Assembly (NCBI GenBank): GCA_016290715.1
Contig: JAEEUY010000232.1
Location: 1 to 14,105 of the forward strand
Direction: 5' to 3'
Source of the DNA: Bacteroidales bacterium
Lineage (GTDB): Bacteria > Bacteroidota > Bacteroidia > Bacteroidales > WCHB1-69
DNA length: 14,105 nt
In this document: positions 7,568-14,105 of the stretch, piece after piece
Numbering within the stretch: position 1 is the first letter of the stretch
Layout of the letters: every line of letters starts with the position of its first letter
Program-made: the position numbers and the translations under genes
Notes under the pieces: generated by a model
What the model was told of the DNA's origin: nothing
Database searches by the model: none
Seen by the model: only the letters and a program-made list of their open reading frames with translations

Positions 7568-8282
7568 TGATTCTTAATATTTTATATAGCCCGTACAAAA
7601 CCAAGTTTGGGGTGGCAAATATAGGACTTTTTATTTTTTCTTGCAAGAGTTCCGTATCGCCGCCAGTTAAAATTACTTTTATATTTTCAAATGAAGAGGC
7701 ATAACGTCCGATTGCTCCGTTAATTTCATCGACTGTTCCCAACAACACCCCGTTCAGAATAGATTCTGTGGTGTTCTTACCGATAAATGAATCTGTTTTT
7801 TTGATTTCAATTTCAGGGAGGTGTTGGGTGAACTGGTGCAGGGATTTTATTTTCATTTGTATGCCGGGTGCAATGGAACCGCCGTGATAATGGCAATTTT
7901 TATCGATAAAATCCATCACTATGCAGGTGCCGGCTTGCACAATCAGAACATTTTGGTGAGGGAATAGGGAAGAGGCAGCCACAGCGGCGGCTATGCGGTC
8001 TTTGCCCAAAGTGGATGGCGTTTGGTAGTCTATATGGACGGGTAGGGGAGTCGTATGGTCAAAAACGATGCACTTCGTCTCCTTTTGCAAAAAGGAGAGC
8101 AGCGAATCGTTGGATGCTCCGACAGTGGAGAAGATAGAATACCGGATGGCATATTCTTTCAGCCACTGTTGCAACTGCTCCATTGATAGTTGTGGTTGGC
8201 GGAGCAGTTGCAGCAATTCACCGTCTTCTGAATATACACCTGCTTTTTGCAGTGTATTTCCTATGTCAATGATGAGATACAA
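7560..8282 (-). CDS. coaX: Type III pantothenate kinase (CoaX)
   Basis: The 240-residue product matches the type III kinase, which phosphorylates pantothenate with ATP as the first step of coenzyme A synthesis in the cytoplasm. It has the N-terminal phosphate motif DIGNT (Asp6), GKDR (93-96, Asp95), AGTC (117-120), GGSIAPGIQMK and LTGGD near the C-terminus. Length is near the family norm of about 240-260. The start codon is TTG (8280-8282), not ATG; it is chosen because it puts Asp6 at the usual position, 7 bases after the stop of the mutase gene. Oddly, the acidic residue that usually precedes the GT pair (D-x-G-T) is Gln116 here (VQAGTC); Asp6, Asp95 and Asp124 remain. Activity is probable but should be tested. 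The gene is embedded in an envelope cluster and overlaps the barrel gene by 8 bases. Confidence 0.9.
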   Translation of the reverse strand: MYLIIDIGNTLQKAGVYSEDGELLQLLRQPQLSMEQLQQWLKEYAIRYSIFSTVGASNDSLLSFLQKETKCIVFDHTTPLPVHIDYQTPSTLGKDRIAAAVAASSLFPHQNVLIVQAGTCIVMDFIDKNCHYHGGSIAPGIQMKIKSLHQFTQHLPEIEIKKTDSFIGKNTTESILNGVLLGTVDEINGAIGRYASSFENIKVILTGGDTELLQEKIKSPIFATPNLVLYGLYKILRINA

Positions 8283-8288
8283 GATGAA

Positions 8289-9629
8289 CTAGATAAATGG
8301 GGCTAAAATTTTCTTGGCTTCGGTTAATTTTTCCTCTAACATTTCCTTATTTTTCGCTTCCATTAGTAAACGCAGATAAGGCTCGGTATTAGAAGGACGA
8401 ACATTAAACCACCAGTCTTTAAACTCAATTCGGTAGCCATCGAAATCCATAAAGTTAGTAGCTGTCTCTTTTTGCATGAAATGCTCTTTCATCGCTTCCA
8501 TGGCTTCTTTTTTCTTCTCAACCTTGAAGTTGATTTCACCGGAATTGGCATAAACGGCAATTTCAGAAATCAGCTGGGAAACAGAGATCCCTTTCTTTTT
8601 CATCTCGCTTACCACGTGCAGAATCACTTGGGAGGCTACCATGGCAGAGTCGGAATAGAAGAAGTCGCGGAAATAGTAGTGTCCTGCAAATTCTCCACCG
8701 AATGCGCCGTCGATTTCGCGCAATTTCAAGGCGGCGTATGCACGGCCTACCCGCCAGATATACACTTCCCGCCCCAGTTTCTGAATATATTCTGTTACGG
8801 ATTTTGAGGTTCTGATATCTTGGATTACTTTGCCTTGCACATTTTTTTCTTTGATGAAATAATGGGCTAAAACAGCAATCATTAAATCGGGCGGAATAAA
8901 GCTTCCTTTTTCATCTACAAACATTACGCGGTCAGCGTCCCCATCATAGATAACGCCAATATCAGCTTTCTCTTTCAATACCAATTTTTGCAAATCAACC
9001 ACATTTTCTGCCTCTAAAGGGTTCGCTTCGTGGTGTGGGAATGTTCCATCCAGTTCATCATACAGATAGGTGGGTTGGTCGCCGAACAAACTTTTGACCA
9101 AGATGGAAGCCATTCCGTTGGAGCAATCCATGGCAATTTTCAGATTGCTGATATCGTACTGGTATCTCTTTAAAAATTCAATGTACTCTTCTTTTACATT
9201 ATGGTTGATAATTTTGCCTTTTCGGGCGGCAGGTTGCGGTACCGCTTGAATCATTTTTTCAAGTTTGCCCAGTCCGGTGTCGTAACCTACAGGGAGTGCA
9301 TTGGTCGTGGATACTTTCAACCCATTGTGCTCTTTGGGATTGTGGGAAGCCGTAATCATGACGGAGGCATCGAAATGATGCTGCGCAGTGAAATAATACA
9401 CCATGGGAGTTGTAGTCAGCCCCATGTCATATACATCCACACCTGCATCTGTAATACCCCGTGTCAGTGCTTCAAATATCGCTGGTGTTGATACACGCAT
9501 ATCGCGACCCACAAGCACTTTATCTACTTTTAACAATTGTGGAAGAAAAAAGCCGATGCGATAAATATCTTCCAAGTTGAAATCTTTTCCATAGATACCT
9601 CTAAAATCGTATGCTTTAAATGCTGACAT
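8289..9629 (-). CDS. manB: Phosphomannomutase/phosphoglucomutase (alpha-D-phosphohexomutase family)
   Basis: The 446-residue enzyme interconverts 1- and 6-phosphates of glucose or mannose, feeding nucleotide-sugar, LPS and capsule synthesis. All four family motifs are present: the phosphoserine loop TASHNP (Ser95), the metal loop DGDADR (229-234), the sugar-binding GEFAGH (312-317), and the phosphate-binding RPSNTEP (411-417). GEFAGHYYFR is typical of PMM/PGM; GlmM usually has GE.SGH, so I prefer PMM/PGM, but substrate preference is inference. The start at MSAFKAYDFRGIYG is chosen because families begin close to the 'FRaYDiRG' motif. A 43-codon upstream extension would overlap the preceding gene and has no family similarity. 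The gene lies 41 bases after the hypothetical gene and 6 bases before coaX. Confidence 0.93.
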   Translation of the reverse strand: MSAFKAYDFRGIYGKDFNLEDIYRIGFFLPQLLKVDKVLVGRDMRVSTPAIFEALTRGITDAGVDVYDMGLTTTPMVYYFTAQHHFDASVMITASHNPKEHNGLKVSTTNALPVGYDTGLGKLEKMIQAVPQPAARKGKIINHNVKEEYIEFLKRYQYDISNLKIAMDCSNGMASILVKSLFGDQPTYLYDELDGTFPHHEANPLEAENVVDLQKLVLKEKADIGVIYDGDADRVMFVDEKGSFIPPDLMIAVLAHYFIKEKNVQGKVIQDIRTSKSVTEYIQKLGREVYIWRVGRAYAALKLREIDGAFGGEFAGHYYFRDFFYSDSAMVASQVILHVVSEMKKKGISVSQLISEIAVYANSGEINFKVEKKKEAMEAMKEHFMQKETATNFMDFDGYRIEFKDWWFNVRPSNTEPYLRLLMEAKNKEMLEEKLTEAKKILAPFI

Positions 9630-9670
9630 AATTATTATTTTTTTTGATGAATATTTTGTTAACGAAAAAA

Positions 9671-10261
9671 TTATATATTTGTTTTGACAAGATTTTCCCA
9701 ACGATAATAAGCATAATTCTTTATATCGTATAATAAATTGTAAAATATTCTGCTCCAATAACTTTTGATTCCAAATCCACTAGGAACCTTCAAGAATTTC
9801 TCACATAATACAGGAACGCTTTGTTTTGTATGAACGATGTTAACCCAAACGCTGCCCGTTTTGCTATTGCTGTCAAACGATTCAACCACAAAAAGAAGAG
9901 CATAAGGGTGCAGTTGGGGATAGTTAAGTCCTGTTAAGTATTGGCACATAGCCTCTTTCTCTATCACATTTTCAACATTAATATTTTCGCATAATATCTG
10001 ATTGGTTTTTATAGTCTTGTTTTTTTTGGAAACCATTGACAAGTCGTAGTTCATAATGGGCTTGCGGAAGCTAAGGCGGATGTCGTATTTTTTCTGGTCG
10101 GAAATAATGAGCATATTCCACTCATTAAAGTATGATTTCAGCACTTCACCGGGGAGGTTAAATCCTTTTTGCGTAAATTTGGCTTGTGTGAAATCAATCC
10201 CTAACCAAAGAATTTCTTTGTGTTCCAAAAAGTCAGAAAAGAGAGTTTCGTCGATGTACAT
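9671..10261 (-). CDS. Conserved Bacteroidetes protein of unknown function (196 residues)
   Basis: I cannot assign a function. From memory the sequence resembles a Bacteroidetes-only family with a start like 'GiDFskAKl', a middle YFNEWN...KYDIRLSFRK (about 44-67), a short TGSVWVNIVHTKQ segment (about 135-147), and a G.GIKSYWSRIFYNLL ending (about 163-176). Those proteins often have a signal peptide. This one begins MYIDETLFSDFLEHKEILWL with no export signal, so it is cytoplasmic as called, or its start lies elsewhere. It begins 5 bases after the envC stop, so it is almost certainly co-transcribed with it. No catalytic motif or membrane segment is visible. It is rich in Lys, Asn, Tyr and aromatic residues. 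Confidence 0.75.
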   Translation of the reverse strand: MYIDETLFSDFLEHKEILWLGIDFTQAKFTQKGFNLPGEVLKSYFNEWNMLIISDQKKYDIRLSFRKPIMNYDLSMVSKKNKTIKTNQILCENINVENVIEKEAMCQYLTGLNYPQLHPYALLFVVESFDSNSKTGSVWVNIVHTKQSVPVLCEKFLKVPSGFGIKSYWSRIFYNLLYDIKNYAYYRWENLVKTNI

Positions 10262-10266
10262 ATCGG

Positions 10267-11505
10267 TTACTTGCTAAGCCAAGAGTTAGGGTTAAGATAT
10301 TCGGTGTTTTTCCACACTTCAAAATGGAGTTCATAGGTGGAGTTGCTATTCTTTCCTACGGTACCAATGGCTTGTTTGGTGGAAACTTTGTCGCCTTTCT
10401 TTACACTAACACTTCCCAAATTTTGATATACTGTCATATATTCGCCATGTTTTATGATCACGACTTTCGTGCCCATATAGTCGAGGGTGCTGGCAACCGT
10501 GCCTTGAAAAACGGCGCGGACGGTGGCTCCGGCATCCGTCAACAAGTCGATACCGTTGTTTTGCATTTGTACGGAAGGGACATCGGGGTGAGCGTAAGTC
10601 CCAAAATCTTTCACCTTGGCACATTTGGTCACAGGCCATGGCAAGCGTCCTTTATTTCCTGCAAATGAAGTGCTTAGCTCTTTCTCGGCAGGAGTCATCA
10701 CGATTTCATTCGTAGAACTTTTCTTGCCGGAAGAGGTGGAGGCCTTCTCATTGCCTTTGTTTTTCGCATTGGCCGCTGCAATCTCTTTCTGTATCGCTTC
10801 TTTGATGGCTTTGTCCAACTTTTTCTGTTCCTGCTGTTTCTTGCGGATTTCTTCGGCTAATTGTTTCTCCTTTTTCTTGAGGGAGGAGGTTAGCTTGTCT
10901 TTCTCTTTTTTCTCGGCTTCCAAGTGCTTTAGTTGCTGTTCCTCTCCGCTCAAAAGAAGTGTTTTCTCATTCTTGATATTTTGGATCTCAATCTCTTTCG
11001 CCTCAATTTCACGTTGTGTCTGGGCAATGAGATCCACTTGGCGCTTTACGTTTTTGGCAAAAGTGGTGTAATATTTGGTCCTGCGATACATCTGACTGAA
11101 GTCTTCAGAAGAGAGAATGAAGATAAACTTGTTGTTGAGACGACGGTTTTTGTAGGCATTATATACCACCCGTGAGTAATCGTCCTTCATGTATGTGAGT
11201 TTTCGCGCCAGAGTTTTGGATAACTTTTCATTCAATTCCATCTCCTCTTCCAAGGCAAAAATCTCATTGTTAAGTGCCGTAATCAGCGATTCGCGATTGG
11301 AAATCTGCTTTCTCAAAATGGAGGCTTGTTCCAACGAAGTTTGCTTGTTCTTTCGCGTCTGATTCAATAAGTTTTGAGTGTCACGAATCTCATTTTCAAT
11401 CTTTTGCTTGTTCTTTTTTAGTTGGTCACTCTTTTTTTGACCTACACTTGCAAAAATGGTTAGTAAAACAATCAAGACACACAGCAACGCATTCCTTTTT
11501 CTCAT
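10267..11505 (-). CDS. envC: EnvC-like murein hydrolase activator with degenerate LytM (M23) domain
   Basis: The product has 412 residues from the ATG at 11503-11505. A start 10 codons upstream is less likely because it sits at or before the transcription start expected from the promoter box at 11540-11547, and because MRKRNALLCVLIVLLTIFAS is a standard signal peptide. The mature part is a long charged coiled coil (about 30-250), then a C-terminal LytM/M23 fold (about 285-412). Numbered from the upstream Met, the zinc-ligand sites are altered: Asn326 instead of His in the H-x3-D motif (Asp330 kept), Asn372 in YQNL where YaHL is usual, and Glu402 in ELH where HLH is usual. This fits the EnvC group, known to lack hydrolase activity and to activate cell-wall amidases at division. 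The gene faces pssA across a divergent promoter region. Confidence 0.88.
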   Translation of the reverse strand: MRKRNALLCVLIVLLTIFASVGQKKSDQLKKNKQKIENEIRDTQNLLNQTRKNKQTSLEQASILRKQISNRESLITALNNEIFALEEEMELNEKLSKTLARKLTYMKDDYSRVVYNAYKNRRLNNKFIFILSSEDFSQMYRRTKYYTTFAKNVKRQVDLIAQTQREIEAKEIEIQNIKNEKTLLLSGEEQQLKHLEAEKKEKDKLTSSLKKKEKQLAEEIRKKQQEQKKLDKAIKEAIQKEIAAANAKNKGNEKASTSSGKKSSTNEIVMTPAEKELSTSFAGNKGRLPWPVTKCAKVKDFGTYAHPDVPSVQMQNNGIDLLTDAGATVRAVFQGTVASTLDYMGTKVVIIKHGEYMTVYQNLGSVSVKKGDKVSTKQAIGTVGKNSNSTYELHFEVWKNTEYLNPNSWLSK

Positions 11506-11539
11506 ACAGCACTTCGGATTTGGATTTCTAATCAAACGG

Positions 11540-11547
11540 CAAATTTA
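11540..11547 (-). promoter_or_regulatory. Putative -7 promoter box for envC and the downstream cluster
   Basis: The minus strand reads TAAATTTG, an exact fit to the TAnnTTTG consensus. Initiation would be expected near 11533, giving a leader of about 28 bases before the ATG at 11505. No clear -33 TTG at the usual distance is visible, so strength is uncertain. It would drive the whole minus-strand cluster down to the terminator at 4198. Confidence 0.5.
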
Positions 11548-11613
11548 CGGCTTATTTTTAATATTGTATATATATAATTGTATTTTTTTTCACATTGGGT
11601 TGTGAAAAAAATG

Positions 11614-11621
11614 TATTTTTG
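11614..11621 (+). promoter_or_regulatory. Putative -7 promoter box for pssA
   Basis: TATTTTTG matches TAnnTTTG and lies 16 bases before the pssA ATG at 11637. A TTG at 11595-11597, 16 bases upstream, may serve as a -33 element, though the spacing is slightly short. Together with the box at 11540-11547 it defines a divergent promoter region that is very AT-rich. Confidence 0.55.
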
Positions 11622-11636
11622 CGGCAAATTTGAAAC

Positions 11637-12377
11637 ATGAAAAAGCACATTCCTAATTGTATTACTTGTTGTAACTTGATATGTGGCTGTATGTCAATAT
11701 TATGTGCTACTCACGGACATTTGGCGGCAGCATCTTATCTGATTATCGGTTCTGCCATTTTTGATTTTTTTGATGGTTTTGCTGCCCGAATGTTGAAAGT
11801 GTCGTCTCCTATGGGTGTTGACATGGACTCACTGTCGGATATCGTCTCTTTTGGGGTGGCACCAACCAATATCGTTTTTGTTTTTCTAACAACTTGTCTG
11901 CAAAATCTCTCTCCTGAGATTCGAGATGGTTTTGTCAGTTTTTTGCCCTATCTGGTGTTTTTGGTTCCTGCCTGTTCGGCATTCCGGTTGGCAAAATTTA
12001 ATCACGACGAACGCCAACATACCGAATTTAGGGGTTTGGCAACGCCTGCTAATGCGTTGTTTATCGGTTTTTTGCATTTTTCAGCAGAGTCTATCTCCCT
12101 ACTGAATAATTTTTGGGTGGTGCTTTCGCTTACACTCATTTTCGCGGTTATGTTGCTGACAGATCTTCCCATGTTCTCCCTGAAATTTAAGAATTTGTCA
12201 TGGCATGACAATAAAGTTCGCTATATCTTTTTAGCAATCGCCCTCATTTTATTGGCTATTTTCCGTTTCGGCGCATTCCCTATTATCATATTGACTTATT
12301 TGCTGATTTCGCTGGCAATCGTTCCTTTTCACCACGAAACAGAGTCAACCGCTACAGTTCATAGTAACGAAATTTAA
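11637..12377 (+). CDS. pssA: CDP-diacylglycerol-serine O-phosphatidyltransferase (phosphatidylserine synthase)
   Basis: The 246-residue membrane enzyme carries the complete CDP-alcohol phosphatidyltransferase motif D-x2-D-G-x2-A-R-x8-G-x3-D-x3-D: Asp43, Asp46, Gly47, Ala50, Arg51, Gly60, Asp64 and Asp68. It starts with PNCITCCNLICGC, the 'pN.iT..N...G' opening typical of PssA. Several hydrophobic segments follow (about 24-42, 84-113, 153-175, 195-225), placing it in the inner membrane. It joins CDP-diacylglycerol and serine to phosphatidylserine, the precursor of phosphatidylethanolamine. I prefer PssA over PgsA because of the opening motif and length. In many Bacteroidetes psd (the decarboxylase) is adjacent; here it is not, and the next gene is a LOG-like protein 5 bases downstream. 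Confidence 0.9.
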   Translation: MKKHIPNCITCCNLICGCMSILCATHGHLAAASYLIIGSAIFDFFDGFAARMLKVSSPMGVDMDSLSDIVSFGVAPTNIVFVFLTTCLQNLSPEIRDGFVSFLPYLVFLVPACSAFRLAKFNHDERQHTEFRGLATPANALFIGFLHFSAESISLLNNFWVVLSLTLIFAVMLLTDLPMFSLKFKNLSWHDNKVRYIFLAIALILLAIFRFGAFPIIILTYLLISLAIVPFHHETESTATVHSNEI

Positions 12378-12382
12378 TACAG

Positions 12383-12985
12383 ATGAAAAAGAAAATAGAA
12401 TCTATTGCCCTTTTTTGTGGTTCTTCTGAAGGGAAAGGGGAACGTTATGTACGTTTGGCAGAGGAGTTTGGCAAGCAATGTGCCCAAAGAAAAGTGCTTC
12501 TCTATTATGGTGGGGCGAAATTGGGTCTGATGAATGCGGCGGCTACGGCAGCAATGAAGGCAGGGGGTAAAGTGATTGGCATTGTCCCCGATTTTTTCTC
12601 CAAGGAAGCGGTTATTGCGGAAGATATTACCGAATTGGTTTATGTGAAGTCCATGAGTGAACGGAAACAAATGTTGGAAAAAAAAGCGGATGCTTTTGTG
12701 GTTTTTCCGGGTTCATTCGGTACCATGGATGAATTTTTTGAATTGATTACGGATGCACAATTGGGGTTTCATAACAAACCTATCGTTATCTTCAATCCGT
12801 ATGGATATTACGATTCCTTGCTAAAGCAACTTGCTTTGTTTAAAGAGGAGGGGTTCCTGCGTCCTTTTCATTTTCAATTGATTGTTTGCGCAACCACAGT
12901 GGAAGATGTTTTTCATCAAATTGAAAGCTACGAATATTCAAATGATGCCCAATGGGTTCAAGAGCATACCGTTCACGAAAGGTAG
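12383..12985 (+). CDS. LOG-family / TIGR00730-type Rossmann-fold protein (putative nucleotide 5'-monophosphate phosphoribohydrolase)
   Basis: The 200-residue product has the family layout: IALFCGSSEG at the N-terminus, YGGAKLGLMNAA (42-53), GGKVIGIVPDFF, SERKQM (93-98, Arg94) and FPGSFGTMDE (108-117, Glu117). The known activity of LOG proteins is removal of ribose phosphate from cytokinin nucleotides; bacterial members act on AMP or related nucleotides or are untested. Two glycines differ from the common consensus: GGG..GLMG is GGAKLGLMN, and PGG.GT..E is PGSFGTMDE. Arg94 and Glu117, the family's active-site residues, are kept. It starts 5 bases after pssA, so it is co-transcribed, and its stop abuts the ftsY promoter. 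Family is confident; substrate is not. Confidence 0.85.
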   Translation: MKKKIESIALFCGSSEGKGERYVRLAEEFGKQCAQRKVLLYYGGAKLGLMNAAATAAMKAGGKVIGIVPDFFSKEAVIAEDITELVYVKSMSERKQMLEKKADAFVVFPGSFGTMDEFFELITDAQLGFHNKPIVIFNPYGYYDSLLKQLALFKEEGFLRPFHFQLIVCATTVEDVFHQIESYEYSNDAQWVQEHTVHER

Positions 12986-13016
12986 TTGCAATAAATGAAT
13001 GTTTTTTGTATCTTTG
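12986..13016 (+). promoter_or_regulatory. Bacteroidetes-type promoter of ftsY (TTG, 20-base spacer, TATCTTTG)
   Basis: TTG at 12986-12988 and TATCTTTG at 13009-13016 are separated by 20 bases, close to the Bacteroidetes -33/-7 arrangement. The first element starts directly after the stop codon of the LOG-like gene (12983-12985). The -7 box ends 24 bases before the ftsY ATG. This is the best promoter match in the window and suggests ftsY can be expressed independently of pssA. Confidence 0.68.
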
Positions 13017-13040
13017 CCGAAATTTTAATCTGTACTCATT

Positions 13041-14006
13041 ATGGGCTTTTTTTCCATATTTTCTAAAGAAAAAAAAGAAGAGTTAAACAAAGGACTTGAA
13101 AAATCAAAGGAGAGTTTTTTCGCCAAATTGGCTAAAACAGTTATCGGAAAATCCAAAGTGGATGATGAGGTTTTGGATAATTTGGAGGAAGTGTTGGTTA
13201 CTTCGGATGTCGGTGTTGAAACCACGTTGAAAATCATTGAACGTATTGAAAATCGTGTTTCTAAAGATAAGTATTTGGGAACAAGTCAGTTAAATTATAT
13301 TCTTAAAGAAGAAATTGAAGGTCTGCTGCTTGAAAACGATATGGAAAAAAGCAGTGACTTTGAAATTCCCAAGTTGGATCGTCCGTATGTTATTATGGTT
13401 GTGGGTGTCAATGGGGCAGGGAAGACGACGACCATTGGCAAATTGGCATACCAGTTTAAGAAAAAGGGATATTCCGTAATGTTGGGTGCAGCGGACACTT
13501 TCCGTGCTGCCGCTGTTGACCAGCTTGAAGTGTGGGCGCAACGTGCAGATGTCCCTGTCGTCGTTCAGCCGATGGGGGCGGATCCCGCAGCCGTGGCTTT
13601 TGATACGGTGAAGTCGGCCATTGCCAAAAATATAGATATCGTTATTATAGATACCGCAGGACGGCTTCATAATAAAGTGAATCTCATGCGGGAACTAACG
13701 AAAATCAAGAATGTTACCAGCAAGCTGATTCCCAATACTCCCGATGAGATTTTGCTTGTATTGGACGGCTCAACGGGGCAGAATGCCATTGAACAAGCGC
13801 GTCAATTTACCGCAGCTACAGATGTTAATGCATTGGCAATTACAAAATTAGATGGTACTGCCAAAGGAGGTGTCGTGATTGGTATCTCCGATCAGTTCCA
13901 ACTCCCTGTTAAATATATTGGTGTTGGTGAAAAAATTGATCAACTGCAAGTGTTCAACCGCCACGAGTTTGTTGATTCTCTTTTTAATTATGAAGATATT
14001 GGCTAA
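13041..14006 (+). CDS. ftsY: Signal recognition particle receptor FtsY
   Basis: The 321-residue GTPase docks ribosome-SRP complexes at the inner membrane and passes the nascent chain to the Sec translocon. The N-terminus is short and amphipathic (MGFFSIFSKEKKEELNKGLE), with no long acidic A domain as in E. coli. An N domain (about 20-95) and the G domain follow: P-loop GVNGAGKTTT (122-131), DTFRAAAVDQL (152-162), DTAGR (204-208), TKLDGTAKGG (268-277) and the closing GVGE (294-297). Length and motifs are complete, with no sign of decay. Ffh is excluded because the C-terminal M domain is absent. It has its own promoter directly upstream and a terminator starting 21 bases after the stop. In many Bacteroidetes ribosomal-protein genes rpmB/rpmG precede ftsY; here a LOG-like gene does. 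Confidence 0.96.
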   Translation: MGFFSIFSKEKKEELNKGLEKSKESFFAKLAKTVIGKSKVDDEVLDNLEEVLVTSDVGVETTLKIIERIENRVSKDKYLGTSQLNYILKEEIEGLLLENDMEKSSDFEIPKLDRPYVIMVVGVNGAGKTTTIGKLAYQFKKKGYSVMLGAADTFRAAAVDQLEVWAQRADVPVVVQPMGADPAAVAFDTVKSAIAKNIDIVIIDTAGRLHNKVNLMRELTKIKNVTSKLIPNTPDEILLVLDGSTGQNAIEQARQFTAATDVNALAITKLDGTAKGGVVIGISDQFQLPVKYIGVGEKIDQLQVFNRHEFVDSLFNYEDIG

Positions 14007-14026
14007 TTGAAAATGATATTGTTAAT

Positions 14027-14054
14027 AAAAAGGTGGCGTTGAGGCACCTTTTTT
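14027..14054 (+). terminator. Rho-independent terminator after ftsY
   Basis: AAAAAGGTG (14027-14035) pairs with CACCTTTTT (14045-14053), enclosing a short loop (GCGTTGAGG), and is followed by more T. A C-G pair inside the loop may extend the stem with one bulged base. It starts 21 bases after the ftsY stop and should end the plus-strand unit. Because of the A run it could act weakly in the other direction as well. Confidence 0.78.
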
Positions 14055-14066
14055 CATGTAATACCG

Positions 14067-14074
14067 TAAATTTG
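14067..14074 (+). promoter_or_regulatory. Putative -7 promoter box of the gene at the right edge
   Basis: TAAATTTG fits TAnnTTTG and stands 21 bases before an ATG at 14096-14098. No TTG is seen at the usual -33 distance. Its place just after the terminator is what a new transcription unit would look like. Confidence 0.45.
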
Positions 14075-14095
14075 CAGCGATTTTTTCTGACGGAA

Positions 14096-14105
14096 ATGAA
14101 AAAAA
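14096..14105 (+). CDS. Start of a further gene, cut by the right edge (possibly rimO)
   Basis: Only ATGAAAAAAA is visible, encoding Met-Lys-Lys. The promoter box at 14067-14074 and the terminator just before it support a real gene start. In many Bacteroidetes the gene after ftsY is rimO, encoding the ribosomal protein S12 methylthiotransferase, which often begins MKK. That identity is inference from gene order alone and is not supported by visible coding sequence. Confidence 0.35.

Noticed and set aside
9630..9758. A 43-codon N-terminal extension of the hexomutase frame
   Set aside because: It overlaps the end of the preceding gene, has no family similarity, and the protein family begins close to the YDFRGIYG motif at the ATG at 9627-9629.
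10616..11071. A 151-residue plus-strand open frame inside envC
   Set aside because: It is the antisense shadow of the lysine- and glutamate-rich coiled coil, giving a Ser/Phe-rich artificial protein; no promoter or family match.
11506..11535. Upstream ATG of envC
   Set aside because: It falls at the transcription start expected from the TAAATTTG box and puts a polar stretch before a clean signal peptide; the second ATG is a better start.

Overview
The window looks like chromosomal core sequence from a Bacteroidetes bacterium, most likely order Bacteroidales. The evidence is the gene families: a C25 peptidase with a type IX secretion C-terminal sorting domain, a Bacteroidetes-type LptC, an outer-membrane protein opening SPYSNYGVG, and a Bacteroidetes-restricted TPR family. 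Promoter-like TAnnTTTG boxes stand before several genes, and the DNA is fairly AT-rich. I see no insertion sequence, phage gene, CRISPR array, tRNA or rRNA. Coding density is high and the genes are mostly intact; two are cut by the window edges.

Positions 1-4172 (minus strand) hold a three-gene set read right to left: a cytoplasmic TPR protein, a secreted gingipain-like C25 cysteine peptidase, and the N-terminus of a TolC-family outer-membrane channel that runs off the left edge. The gaps are 10 and 8 bases. A perfect-stem terminator (4198-4226) and an overlapping promoter box (4191-4198) separate this set from the upstream operon.

Positions 4248-11505 (minus strand) hold a long envelope-biogenesis cluster, read right to left: envC (degenerate LytM amidase activator), a 196-residue conserved hypothetical, phosphomannomutase/phosphoglucomutase, coaX (type III pantothenate kinase, TTG start), an outer-membrane beta-barrel protein, a periplasmic TPR protein, and lptC. 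Spacing is tight; coaX overlaps the barrel gene by 8 bases. The products cover septal peptidoglycan splitting, sugar-phosphate supply, CoA supply and LPS transport, which suggests one growth-linked transcription unit.

Positions 11506-14105: a divergent promoter region of about 130 bases is followed by plus-strand genes: pssA (phosphatidylserine synthase), a LOG-like Rossmann protein, and ftsY (SRP receptor) with its own promoter and a terminator. A further promoter box and ATG at the right edge begin another gene, possibly rimO.

Most of this is ordinary housekeeping sequence and I do not see a clear undescribed system. The points most worth a second look are a Gln replacing the usual Asp of the DxGT motif in CoaX, the TPR/C25 peptidase/TolC grouping, the unassigned 196-residue protein behind envC, and the altered glycine motifs in the LOG-like protein.
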